Source of the DNA: Neoceratodus forsteri
Lineage: Eukaryota > Chordata > Ceratodontiformes > Ceratodontidae
Assembly: GCA_016271365.2 (NCBI GenBank)
Contig: CM057454.1
Coordinates: 458,023,501 to 458,087,500 of the forward strand
DNA length: 64,000 nt
Direction of reading: 5' to 3'
Positions 52,276-62,544 of the stretch are shown piece by piece. A model generated the notes under the pieces. That model was not told the origin of the DNA. It made no database searches and worked only from the letters and a program-made list of their open reading frames with translations. Position 1 is the first letter of the stretch. Each line of letters starts with the position of its first letter. A program made the translations under genes and the position numbers.

Positions 52276-52619
52276 CATTAGGATCAATTTTCAAAGCCCT
52301 GTGAATGCCTCAAGCCCCTAATGCGCTGATCATTTGGTGCACGGGACTTGCGGCATTCACCCGACCAGCAATCAGGGTTTTCTATCCCAAGAGCCAAATG
52401 CCACAAGTTACATCAGGTTTTCCCTGGTTTAACTTGTGCCATTTGGGGGACCCATCTTACAGGGCTTGTGTCAAGTATTTGACACAAGTTGCAGTAAAAT
52501 GTGGAAAGTGTCACAACTGCGCCTGATGTACTAAAAGCTGTGCCAAAGAACAGGGTTGATGCATGGCTTTATGTAAGCCCTGCATCAACATTTGAAACTT
52601 CAGCCTGTAATATTTAAGG
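52276..52619. other. Unclassified interspersed sequence in the second PLE
   Basis: Begins GATCAATTTTCAAAGCCCTGTG and holds repeated ATGCCAC/TGGCAT and CTTGTGTC/GACACAAG words in opposite orientation (CTTGTGTCAAGTATTTGACACAAG at 52467-52491 is a near-perfect hairpin). It may be a small non-autonomous DNA transposon; its ends are not resolved. Confidence 0.45.
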
Positions 52620-53290
52620 ACATATATTTTTTTATTTAAAATTTGCTAACCGGAAAAGGCACACTGAGCCGAGGCTCGTTTCCAGGTGTGACCTGGGGGC
52701 TAAGGTGACATATACATACAGAGGGGTCTATACATACAAAATATATAAATAAACAAACATTTAGACAGTTAAGAAGCAAGTAATTACATCGAATAGCTAG
52801 GTTAGAAGGTCAAATAACATACCATATTTTGCTTTACATAGTAAAGTGCATAATAACTAAGGATTTTATCGGAAAGGAAGTTATAGGGTAGAGAGAGTAA
52901 TTATCAGGAGGGTGAGTCACAGAGAAGGGTGAGTCAGAGATAGGGGAGATAAGGAGGGGGTAGGAACTGGTTGGGGCGAGGGAGAGGTGGAGAAAGGGGG
53001 AGGTGACAGGTGCAGGAGGGTGACAGGTTAGATTTAAGATGATGTTTGGAGGCTGGGAGGGATTGGGAGTCTCGGAGGGGAGCCGGCAGTTGATTCCAGA
53101 GGTGAGGGAGGTGGTGAGAGAAAGCAGGGCACCTGTCAATGATTGCTGACAGGGGAGAGCAAAGGAGCGGGGATGCCAGGATCTAAGTGAGTAGGAGCAG
53201 TTGGGAGCAGAGGAGAGAAGTGAAGAGAGGTAAGGAGGGAGAAGGTTAAACCAGTATTTTGACATGATAATAAGAGAGTGGATGTGTCCC
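52620..53290 (-). mobile_element. LINE 3' fragment (L2/Rex1-like)
   Basis: Minus strand: KYWFNLLPPYLSSLLSSAPN, YSLRSWHPRSFALPC and LTTSLTSGINCRLPSET correspond to the C-terminal end of L2/Rex1-type RT proteins (..LP.YL..LL....YSLRS...R.F..). A purely non-coding 3' UTR ends near 52625 with AAATAAAAAAATATATG. 5' truncated at about 53290. Confidence 0.6.
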
Positions 53291-53935
53291 CTCGGGGGTG
53301 GAATAAAGAGAGGAGAGAAGTGTGCCTACTTTACAAGTAGTTCAGTAGTGGATTTGTATCTGCTGGACACTGAGATGAGAAATGTGCCATATCATCCAAT
53401 GCTTCCTCTTGTGCTATATTAGTTTATAAAATGGCAAGAAAAAATTTGGAAATGTCATTGACCCAGAGACATCACCTGACCGTACATTAAATCTGCCGAA
53501 TCTCATTTTCCTCCCCCCCAAAAAAACTCCTCACTAAATAATATCATTATGCCTCCCAACAAAAAAGGCCCACCATCTTAAAAATCTTGCCCTTTACTAC
53601 ACTGATATTTAAATATTAATTATCATGAACTGGTCAAAATCTTTACAAAAGCAAACTGCACTGCCACACTTACAGAACATAGGAACACATATATCACCAC
53701 TAAAATAAACCAGTTTACTCCCTAGTTGCACAAAATTTATGATTTGGCCTGTACACAAAAAATCAGTGCCTTCAGTTGTTCCATCGTTAACTGATAAGTA
53801 ACAGCTTACTCTGGTGTGTACAGAAAACAGCTCATCTCTTCTCCATATGACATTGTTTTGAATCACAGTAACATTTTCTTTTAAAACATCCTCCCCCCCT
53901 TACAGTTCTGCTGCATGTTGTGGGTGAGCTTAGGT
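53291..53935. other. Unclassified; one 85-codon minus-strand frame
   Basis: The frame at 53609-53866 (minus) is cysteine-containing and open, but I recognise no domain and see no neighbours that would support a gene. Treated as chance. Confidence 0.4.
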
Positions 53936-53974
53936 GAGAGAGAAAGAGGGGGAGAGAGGGAGGGAGGGAGAGAA

Positions 53975-54021
<47 letters not shown>

Positions 54022-54024
54022 GAT
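53936..54024. repeat. (GA)n microsatellite
   Basis: Long GA/GGGA purine run with a pure GA block at 53979-54014. Confidence 0.92.
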
Positions 54025-54733
54025 GTGGAGGGGAGTGCAGCAGTCTGACTAATGACTGAGCTGTGGCTTCAAGTGAAACCAGTGCTCCGTACCTCCTGGC
54101 CCTCAGCTGCGGCCTCAAGTGAAACCAGTGAGTGACCAACCATGCCTACTCTTCTCCTTCTGGCCCCATTTGTATACACCAATGACTGTGCACCAAACCG
54201 AACACTGTAAATGGAGCCACAAGATTGTAAAGCATATCCCACCATTAAATCACACCAGCAGTACTCCACTTAATGCTAGTTTGGCAATTCTCTATAAAGT
54301 GATGTAAAAACATTACGTAACTTGCAGATCCATTTTCCTGGTGGTAGTGGTGCTTTAGTAGTGATTGAGAGTACGGCTTCACTGCATACGCTGCTGGTGA
54401 TATGTGTGTGTGTGGGGGGGAGAAGAGCACCAAGTAAACCTGCTATTAAGCTGCACGGCCCCGTTTCTACAGTTTGAGGGTGCTGTGACAGTTTAGAACA
54501 ACTCGATTAGTACTTTCCACAGAGCTGTCTCTTTACTACTAATGGTTTGTTGGGGGTTATGAGTGTACACAGCTTCACCTCCTGCCCAAACATAGGAACA
54601 GCTGGACTATTTGGTGAAAATTGGTATTTTTTACTATTTAAAACCAATAAAATCAAATGATTTAAAATAAGCAATACACAGCATTTTAATCTTTTTTATT
54701 GCAATTGCAGTACAAACACACCACTTTATAAGT
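54025..54733. other. Unclassified non-coding sequence
   Basis: Contains TTCAAGTGAAACCAGTG and CTCAAGTGAAACCAGTG about 45 bp apart (54068 and 54112), a local duplication. No gene pattern. Confidence 0.45.
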
Positions 54734-54865
54734 GTAATAAGCCACTTCAGATTTTAATGCACTTCTCAAGGGCATAAGGCCACTCAGCCTTCTGCCTCAT
54801 GCCTTAGCACACCCCTGGGGCATGCGTTAAAATCCATTAATACACACCCTGTTGTGGCTTTTTAC
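54734..54865. mobile_element. Small inverted-repeat element
   Basis: AATAAGCCACTT with ATTTTAATGCA on the left is mirrored by TGCGTTAAAAT with TGTGGCTTTTT on the right; a GGCATAAGGC/GCCTCATGCC inner hairpin lies between. Non-coding MITE-like unit inside the second PLE. Confidence 0.5.
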
Positions 54866-54999
54866 TGATGTGTAACAACTCTAGGGTGACCAGATTTGAA
54901 TCACTACCAAGATCAGCATCATTTAAAGCTGCAGAATCTCCTTAGTGTCATTCAGATAAGACTGCAGTGAGGTGATAAAGGGACATATATGAAAGTCCA

Positions 55000-56080
55000 C
55001 AAAGCAGTATAATGGTTTGTTTAAAGAACCGATGCCACTTACTATTGATGTCACTTGAGGTGATCGGAGGAATTTATGTACTTTTGGAAGTACATAAATT
55101 ATGGCACAAACAAGATGTTGTTAAAAATTATTTTGCATTTTGTTTATGTACCCTTTGCAAATATAGTTTTAATAGCTTCATCAATGAACCACTTGTACGC
55201 CTTCCTGGGGTCCTGATCCAGTTTAGTGTAGAATTCAGTGCTCCTGAGTTGGTGGTAAATTTCTTTCTCATAGTCTGCTGTATCAAGTAACTTAACACTA
55301 CTACCTTTGTCAGCCGGTATTAATAGTCAACTTTTGTCACTTTGTTGTGTGTTCAGTGTTTCTATTTTCTCTGATGTTAGATTTTGATCATTCAATTAAG
55401 GAAGAGTAAAAAAAAAAAAGCCACATGATCTTTTTTTTTTGTTTGCATAATTCCTGAAATGTCAATACTGAAGCACTCAGAGGAGGGTAAAAAGAAGATA
55501 TTTTCTTAAAAGTTGTAGTATTTTCATTTGAACTCAAGGGTTTGATATTCAGTATGTCCTCCTGACTTGTTTCCTTGGATCCCATTTTCCATTTTCTGTT
55601 ATAAAATTATTTCAGGCTGAGATTCCTGTAGGCAGAATAAAGGCTCTATGATTGTTTGAAACGTATTAATGTGAATGGCAGGGGCAAAAGATAATCCCTT
55701 GTTCAGTAGTTTCTCCATAGATTCCATGAGGATATGAACTGAAATGTTGACTACCTTTGAAATTTTTGTTCTAATACTGCCCCTGTTGCTGCTGCCTGCC
55801 ATGTTGTCTGTTCTGTGTATCTTGCTGGTACTTCTGACGTGGGTTCTTCTACTGATATGGTTGTTATCTGCCACTATCTCCTTCACCTCTGTCTCTTCCT
55901 CTGTCTTGTCCTGCATCTCCTTGATGTTGCCACTGTTGCTGATGTTGGAATCCCTGATACCGATTCCTGTGAGTTCTCCTGTGCAAATTCTGTGACACTC
56001 CGGCATCCTCTCTTAAAGAACTCTCAGAGCTTTCAACCTTTGATTCACTTTGATCAGTACTTAAGTTAAAGGATGTTCTC
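55000..56080 (-). pseudogene. Second Penelope-like element, N-terminal region and start of RT
   Basis: Minus strand: LLIPADKGSSVKLLDTADYE near 55265-55325 and the STEFYTKLDQDPRKAYKWFI block near 55175-55240 match the PLE RT start (I-PADKG...DY...L....Y..L..DP). Upstream, LSFAPAIHINTFQTIIEPLF near 55635-55695 and the KEIVADNNH region near 55850 form the N-terminal extension. Frames are broken near 55400. It joins the palm fragment at 51957-52275 after removal of the repeats between. Confidence 0.7.
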
Positions 56081-56104
56081 TGATCTCTTTTAAGAATACT
56101 TTTT

Positions 56105-56175
56105 TGTCAGCCCACTGGGGCAGCAATAGAGCTACCGCTTGTGATGTTGGTGACCTGGGTTCAGGAACAAGCCTA
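56105..56175 (+). mobile_element. Possible tRNA-like SINE head
   Basis: GGGGCAGCAATAGAGCTACC followed at tRNA-like spacing by GACCTGGGTTCAGGAAC, an imperfect B box. It could be a pol III promoter of a SINE, but neither the body nor the tail is identified. Confidence 0.3.
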
Positions 56176-56525
56176 GGTCATTGAAGGACCGGCGGGGGAG
56201 GGGTGAGGATTGAGTTTGACTGCAGGTGGCAGTGTAGTCAGGGACACTACAATGGAGGGGAGGACATTGGCTGGAGGCCGGAGCGACAGCATGTCTCTGC
56301 ATGCGCATGACTCCTTGGGCTCCCTTGCATGCTGTCTTCCTCGAGGGACCAGGAGCTAAAAGCAGAAAACAAAACCTGTGCTTTAGGAGCTCCTGGATTG
56401 GTTCTGACCCCAGGCATGGCCACCGCAGGAGCACCATAGTACCGAACCGCCCCTCGGGGCAGCCTCACCATGAGGGGGTGAACTTGTGGGGTTTATATCC
56501 TGTGGTGGAGCATGTGCTCTGGTGT

Positions 56526-56574
56526 CAGGGTGATCTGAGGGTGAAGCCTTTGCCGGGATAATAAAATATAAATT
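56526..56574 (+). repeat. Left arm of a 49-bp inverted repeat
   Basis: CAGGGTGATCTGAGGGTGAA... is the reverse complement of 56764-56812 with two mismatches in 49 positions. Spacer 189 bp. Confidence 0.9.
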
Positions 56575-56763
56575 AGAACAGAAATACCTTTTGTTAACCA
56601 CTTTTTTCCAGGTTATCAGTTAGGCATTTTCTGTTTTAAGGCTTTCTGCTCTTGCTCTAACTTTGCAATAGAGTCCTATAAATTCTGATTCTGTCTGTTC
56701 AAACCTCTGTGTTCTATAAATGCCAGTACCTGTGCCTCTATAATTTGTATATCTTCCTTTTTC

Positions 56764-56812
56764 AATTTATATTTTATTATTCCGGCAAAGGCTTCACCCT
56801 CGGATCACCCTG
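56764..56812 (-). repeat. Right arm of the 49-bp inverted repeat
   Basis: Counterpart of 56526-56574. The spacer on the minus strand reads IQIIEAQVLAFIEHRG and KLEQEQKALKQKM, a short coiled-coil pattern that may belong to the N-terminus of the second PLE. Confidence 0.88.
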
Positions 56813-57779
56813 TGCATCAATGTCTGTGCCATCTTCCAGTATTAAAGCAGCAGTACTAGTTGGCAAATAAAAAATGTCATCCTACCTTTTTTAGCAGTAA
56901 TGTGTTCCTGATAATCTTAGATTCTTCATTCAGGTGTTTGGAATTCAATCAGCTATTTTTAAAACTGAATTTAATTACAAATTTTGTAATTTGTGTTGAT
57001 CTACAAAAAAAAATGGCAGCCCCCAGCAACTTTCAAAAATCTCCTCAGAGATCACACACTAACTGCATACACTGTATTCATAATGCAATTAGAAAATGGC
57101 AATGGAAATCCTAGGTTCCTGATTGGATACCAGGATTCCATTGCCATGCGTCTATTTTTCAATAGAGCCCTGTTACAAACTGGTGCCTACAGAATGTCTC
57201 AAATGGAAACTGGTGTCCTTGTGCCAGCTGCAAAATCAAAATCAACCAGCCACCGTTTTTTCCACTCGCTAAGCAGACCACTAAGTGAGGCAGGCTCCCC
57301 CCCAAGCTATGGAAGTCACCTCCCCCACATCCCCTATACCAAAACCATCACTTTTAAATAAACAAGACATCCTTGCAGCAAAATCGACCTTTTCAGCCAC
57401 ACCAGTACTCCCCATTGTTCTCGGTCGTACTTCTTCTTGACTGACAGCACTTTGAAACTAGCGTTGCACACACATGACTCTGAAACCAGCAGTAGATACT
57501 TAGGGAACTGTAAAGTAGCCTCATGGCTGCTCTCTTAAAAACAAGAACTCCAAGCTACTTTCAAAGAACAAATTATACCATACACGGCTCTCATATCAGC
57601 ATGTACACTCCAGCTCCGTCTCCCAGATCACCATCTTCTGTAAACTCAGCTGCCGTTCTAGCAAAGAAGAAAAAGCATTTGTCAATGCCGAATGTTGGCT
57701 TGCTGCCATTGGGAGTGCTGGAGTTAGAGAGCTGCAGCATAGGGATGGCAGTCAAGTAGTGAAGTGATGGCGACCCCCC
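56813..57779. other. Unclassified non-coding sequence
   Basis: A 122-codon plus-strand frame at 56993-57361 has no recognisable domain and no start context or neighbours; probably chance. No repeats seen apart from CAATTAGAAAATGGCAATGG and GATTCCATTGCCATGC words near 57090-57150. Confidence 0.4.
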
Positions 57780-58870
57780 CCACAGAGAGTGACAGGCATT
57801 AGGGTGTCCCTTTGGGTGTTTGGTAGTGCAGTGTGGGAAAACATGCTGGGCAGGATGTGAAAAATGACAGCTGCACAGTTCATAAGGAGGTGTAAAAAAA
57901 TGGCAGTGTTGAAAATGTGGCATACAAATATATGAAATGTATTGGAGTTACAAGGGTGCGTGGGAACAATACATGCGCTTGCAATGCCTGTCATTTCTAG
58001 TCGTTAGGTACCAAATTTCAACATAGGCATTTTAGCACCTCTGCTCATGTATAGTGTCACTGTCATTTCCTCAAAGTGTCCCAAGAAGTGATTTCGCACA
58101 GCATCCACGCTATTCTGCGCCGGAAGTGCGAAAACACATTTTGCAGGGCATGTGAAATGACGGCTGTACTGTTCATCAAGAGGTGTGGAAAAATGGCAAT
58201 GGTGAAAATCCAGAATGAAAATATTATGAATGCACAACGGTACAAGCGTGCGTGCAATCTGCCAATGCACGCTTGTAACACAGTCATTTTATGGAGTATC
58301 AGCACCACATTTTCAACATAGGCATGTTAGGACCTCTGCTCATGAACTGTGTCACTTTCATTTTCATAATCTGTCCCAAACACTGATTTCCCACAGCGAC
58401 TGCGCCATTGTGCGCCGGAAGTGCAGAAACACATTTCGGGCAGGATGTGGGAAATGACAGCTGTACTGTTCACAAGGAGGTGTACAAAAATGCCAATGCT
58501 GAAAATCCGACATTAAAATATTGGGAATGCGTGAAGTTACGATCCTGCATAGCAACTGCGCAATGCATGCTCGTAAAATGGGCATTTGTTGGATTTTTCC
58601 CACCAAATTTGGAACATAAGCTTTTTGACAGGCCACCTCATGAACACTGGCTGTGTCATTTCATTAATGGATCCCAAAAGGTGATTTCACGCAGTGACTG
58701 TGAAATCATCTTTTGAGGCCGATTAATGCCATGACAGTGATAGAATTCATGAGGAGGGTCCCCAAAACGCCATGTTGAAAATTTGGTGCCAAAATTCCAA
58801 GAAATGCCTGAGATATGCAGCAAAGTTGAAAAACCCTATTCACTCCATTATACAGCTTACCAGCATTTCC
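57780..58870. repeat. ~297-bp tandem satellite, about 3.6 units
   Basis: TGATTTCGCACAGC (58089) recurs as TGATTTCCCACAGC (58384) and TGATTTCACGCAG (58682), spacing 295-298 bp. Each unit also contains GCGCCGGAAGTGC, GGAAATGACAGCTGTACTGT, AAGAGGTGTGGAAAAATGGC and CATGCACGCTTGTAA-type blocks in the same order. The first unit starts near 57780. Open frames on both strands repeat with the unit and are not genes. Confidence 0.9.
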
Positions 58871-59084
58871 TCAGTTCGTGGTTGCTTTGAAGAGTGCAGA
58901 CGTGTTCCCCGTCCACAGAAGATCGCCGTACAGACTTCAGAGGTAAGTATGTGTGGGGTGGGGAGGCAGGGTACAGTCGGTGGGTGCGGGTGGGGGAGGG
59001 GCACGAGACTGCGTAGGACGGTTTGCTTTACAGAAAAAAAAGAAAAAACCATCGGGACAGTTTTCCTGTTGCAGGGCATTTGGC

Positions 59085-59480
59085 ATGCTGGGTGGGCTCC
59101 CAGCGTGCCACCTACCTGTTTTTTTTTTTTGGGTGGTGTCAGTAGCTGATGGGGATTGGGCACCCTCGCGGCACACAACACGGGCGGGGGAGTCATTCGG
59201 ACGGGGATTGGGCACCCCATCGCAAACAAAGAAAGTGGGAACGCGGAGCCGAGATTGGGCACCCTTGGCATTCAAACAATTGGCGGGGTGATGCCGGGAG
59301 GGAGTGGGCCTCCCCATCGTGTACAAAGATGGGGTTGTGAGCCGAGGGATTGGGCACCCCTCAGGAATTCAACATTTGGGGGGGGTATGCTGATGGGAGT
59401 GGGCTCCCCATCAGCACATTAACACAACAGGTGGGATGGGTTACTGACAGGGGGAGTGGGCACCCCCGATGTTGGCAGGC
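59085..59480. repeat. GC-rich minisatellite, ~62-bp units, about six copies
   Basis: GGGATTGGGCACCCC-type motif recurs near 59151, 59204, 59250, 59305 (GGAGTGGGCCTCCCC), 59346, 59396 and 59452, with intervening ACAAAGA/ATTCAACA spacers. Each motif is itself a short hairpin (GGG..CCC). Confidence 0.85.
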
Positions 59481-59850
59481 CTAAGCCGCTCATCGACCAT
59501 GCTCATAATGGCGGTGAGCACGGCAAGCAAAGGACCGCTGCGTATTTCGAGCTTTGCTTGGATTGCAGTGGACCTTTGCTTAGATGTGCTTGCCCCATTA
59601 TACATGCATGGTGTGGCGCCGGCATGCAGGCTGATTGGAGAATGAGGGACGCACCTACTGATGCATGCCCTGCGTTCACCCAACAGTGGGCCCGGGCTCC
59701 CCCCAAAACCCGCACTACCACAAGATGTTGCTTGTGCAAGCCAACATAAAAAAATGAATTGATGGGAGGGGGGTTGAGACATGGAAAACTATACCAAATA
59801 TTTGCAGGCTTAGATTTCCCTCCATGTAAATCCAAGGACCATGACTTTAA

Positions 59851-59882
59851 AGTGTGTGTGTGTGTATGTGACTGTGTGTGAC

Positions 59883-59915
<33 letters not shown>
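59851..59915. repeat. (GT)n microsatellite
   Basis: GT dinucleotides with a few interruptions (ATGTGACTGT, GACTTTGT). Confidence 0.92.
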
Positions 59916-59918
<3 letters not shown>

Positions 59919-60123
59919 GGTAACCATGACAACCAGCTCCAGAAGTTACAACTACAGCGGCTCAACTAGGACAAAAGCCCTTAACTAAACAAAAAGCACT
60001 GTTAAGTAGGCAGAGGAACTATTTTATTACAAAATAAATAAAAAAAGACAAGACTTTTGACAGTTTACCATGTAAATTATTCTTTTCAAATCTATTTAAT
60101 ACAGTGGGCCATTTTCTGAGCAC

Positions 60124-60265
60124 AATAATACCCAACAGGGTGCATGGTAATGGGCAATACCAGACCTTCCAGGGGCTATAAGGCCCTCTGCCTGCAGTGT
60201 TGGGCCTCATTACACCCCTGGGCAGTCCAGTATTGCCCAATACTGCCCACCTTGTCAGTATTATT
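60124..60265. mobile_element. Small inverted-repeat element (MITE-like, ~142 bp)
   Basis: AATAATACCCAACAGGGTGC on the left is mirrored by ACCTTGTCAGTATTATT on the right, and TGGGCAATAC by GTATTGCCCA further in. The centre holds AAGGCCCTCTGCCTGCAGTG. Non-coding. Confidence 0.65.
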
Positions 60266-60734
60266 GCTTACATATGTCAGGGTGTTGCCAGTAAATGTTT
60301 CTAATGTGTTGAATAGCACAACAGCACCCAGAGCTGCTTACATCCATGATGGTAGAACTGGCAAAGGACCCAATAATTTTAAGGAATTTCAAACTCCTAT
60401 ATCATACTACAGGAATGAAATATAGCAAAAAGAAAATCAGATATAGTGCTGTTTTGTTTTTTCCTAACTGCCAACCAAAGTATTTCAGTTTTTGATAACT
60501 AGTACTGCTGCTTTGAGATGATTAATTTCAGAGTGGCTTCATTCAAAATGATGTACCATTTCATCGTAAGCATGCCTTCCTCCTGTTCATATGAGCTTTT
60601 TTTCAGAATCTTTAATTTATTTTTTATTGTATTTATGCTTTTATTATCATGTAGGTGCACTGGCGCCAGGCACTTTTTTCCAGCATGACCCAGGTACAAG
60701 TACATTGGAGAATCAGTAACAAGGTAATATCACA

Positions 60735-60857
60735 GTTAAGCAGTGCAGTGGTTTAACATCTTTCAGATGAGACGTTAAACCGAGGTCCCATTTGCATGGA
60801 TTGGTGGTAGTTCAGATGGATGTTAAAGATCCCATGGCACGTATCGAAAAGAGTAGG
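60735..60857 (+). repeat. Interspersed repeat with GATGAGACGTTAAACCGAGG
   Basis: CATCTTTCAGATGAGACGTT, AAACCGAGGTCCC, GTTAAAGATCCCATGGCAC and CGAAAAGAGTAGGG in this order form a motif that I recognise as a recurrent vertebrate interspersed repeat; I cannot name the family reliably. Confidence 0.5.
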
Positions 60858-60989
60858 GAAATTTTATTGAGAAGTGGACTTCATTACAATGAACTAACAA
60901 TAGTCAAATACACAAAGAAAACAAATCAACAAGAACAATCATTGAATAGTAAATCACAGTTACACCACATCAAGTCAATTTGGTGTTTG

Positions 60990-61790
60990 TTATAAGTATG
61001 AAGATCTTGCTTTTTTAACTAAACATAAAGCCTTATGTATACTGCGAATAACCTCTTGTTTATTTATAACTTTTTGATGTAAAACAAGCATACATCTTGC
61101 TTGCCATAAGTAATACTTAATTAAAGCAAAGATTACATATAAAGTTTCTAAATGATATTTTGCATTTAAGTGAGTATTTGTGCAAAACATAATTTGTTCA
61201 TAAGACAATTGAATGAGTGAAGGTTCCGACCATATCATAGCTAAACTAAGCCAAATGTCTGAAGAGAATGGACACTCAAGAAATAAGTGTTGTTGGGTTT
61301 CAGGAACATCAAAACAGTCATTTCTAGGACAGTAACGTAAATTCAAAGCTTTGTGCTTATGATTATTTTGACCCCTAATCTTATCGAATTACTTAGCCAT
61401 ATCATATCCCATACATATGAGGGTAGGCGAGGGTTACGGAGTTGTAAAAGAACCCAGGAGTGATGACTAGAGGGCAGGAGGAAAATATTACCTCTTCCTG
61501 AGCTTCTATTCTCCAAATCTTATCATATAAGGACCGTCTTGATAAGATACAAAAATCTTGAGGAAAAAGGTTCCAAGATAAGGCCATTTTGAAACTTTCT
61601 TTACCGTATGAAGGTATTTCTAAAGAACGAGAAAGAATGTTTCTCCCATTAAGATCCCATTTATCAATACACAGAGAAAACCAGTCCATAAAATAGGGTC
61701 TCCAAATTGTGTTCCCAGGTTTAAGTACATTACCAAAATTATAATGAAAAAACAAGCTATAAAAGAAAGCAACGGGATGTACCATATTAA
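60990..61790 (-). pseudogene. Tx1-type ORF2: C-terminal region with zinc-binding motif
   Basis: Minus strand in two frames. MVHPVAFFYSLFFHYNFGNV and YDKIWRIEAQEEV come first, then CPRNDC followed by ETQQHLFLECPF and DIW, a C-x4-C...H-x4-C motif as in the zinc-binding reverse-transcriptase C-terminal domain of L1/Tx1 elements. LYVIFALIKYYLWQARC is the usual hydrophobic end. One frameshift near 61380. Confidence 0.75.
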
Positions 61791-61946
61791 TACCTCCTTC
61801 GTGTATGGGCCTATATGTAATACTCGTTTTATGGGGTTTAGTCTAGATCCCCAAAACCTTTAAAAAACACCCAAACAATTTAGTGAAAAGAGCTACAGGG
61901 GTGGAATATGTAACTAAGATATAAAAAGAGGGAATAACTAAAGATT

Positions 61947-62540
61947 TTAATAAAACAACTCTCTTTTTTTACCAATTAGGGTAGACTTCCAACCTGCAAC
62001 TAATCTTTCGGCTTTATTCAAAGCTTCAGTCCAATTATAGGAAGCCATGTTTGGTTGACCAAAATAAATTCCTAGATATTTAAAAGTATCCAGTTTAACA
62101 GGAATCCCTGCAAAAACCCCGTTTTCCGGGAGAGAGTCATGGCCAATCGGAATACCTATACTTTTACTAAAATTAACTAATGAGCCTGATACAGCTGAGA
62201 AAGAGCTTAATATCTGGATAAGATCCTCCTGTTTCGTCTTCAGGTCTAATGCTAAAACCAAGTCATCAGCATAGGCTAACAATTTGATAGACGGAGAAGT
62301 AGGAGAGCCTGCCAGACCTATAATCTGAGGAGAAAGCAAAATAGCTCTTATTAAGGTGTCAATATAAAAATTATAAAACAACGGACTCAATGGGCATCCT
62401 TGCCGTACACCTCGGGAAAGGGGAATGGGGTTACCTATCCATCCATTAACATTGGGGAGTATAACAGCATGTTTGTATAAAGAAAGAATCCAAGATAGAA
62501 ACGTTGCTGGGAAACCAAAGGCTTTTAGGACTTGGAACAA
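61947..62540 (-). pseudogene. Tx1-type ORF2: second half of RT
   Basis: LSRGVRQGCPLSPLFYNFYI and LLAYADDLVLALD hold the conserved turn and catalytic Asp pair; FSAVSGSLVNFSKS and TFKYLGIYFG follow. It continues directly from the first half after one frameshift. Open over 197 codons, so the copy is moderately young. Confidence 0.87.
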
Positions 62541-62544
62541 AAAT

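Noticed and set aside
56301..56561. Small plus-strand gene near 56.3 kb
   Set aside because: No domain, equal openness on the other strand, next to a possible SINE head and an inverted repeat.
57780..58870. CRISPR array
   Set aside because: The units are ~297 bp long and diverged along their length; no short identical repeats with unique spacers, and the window is eukaryotic.
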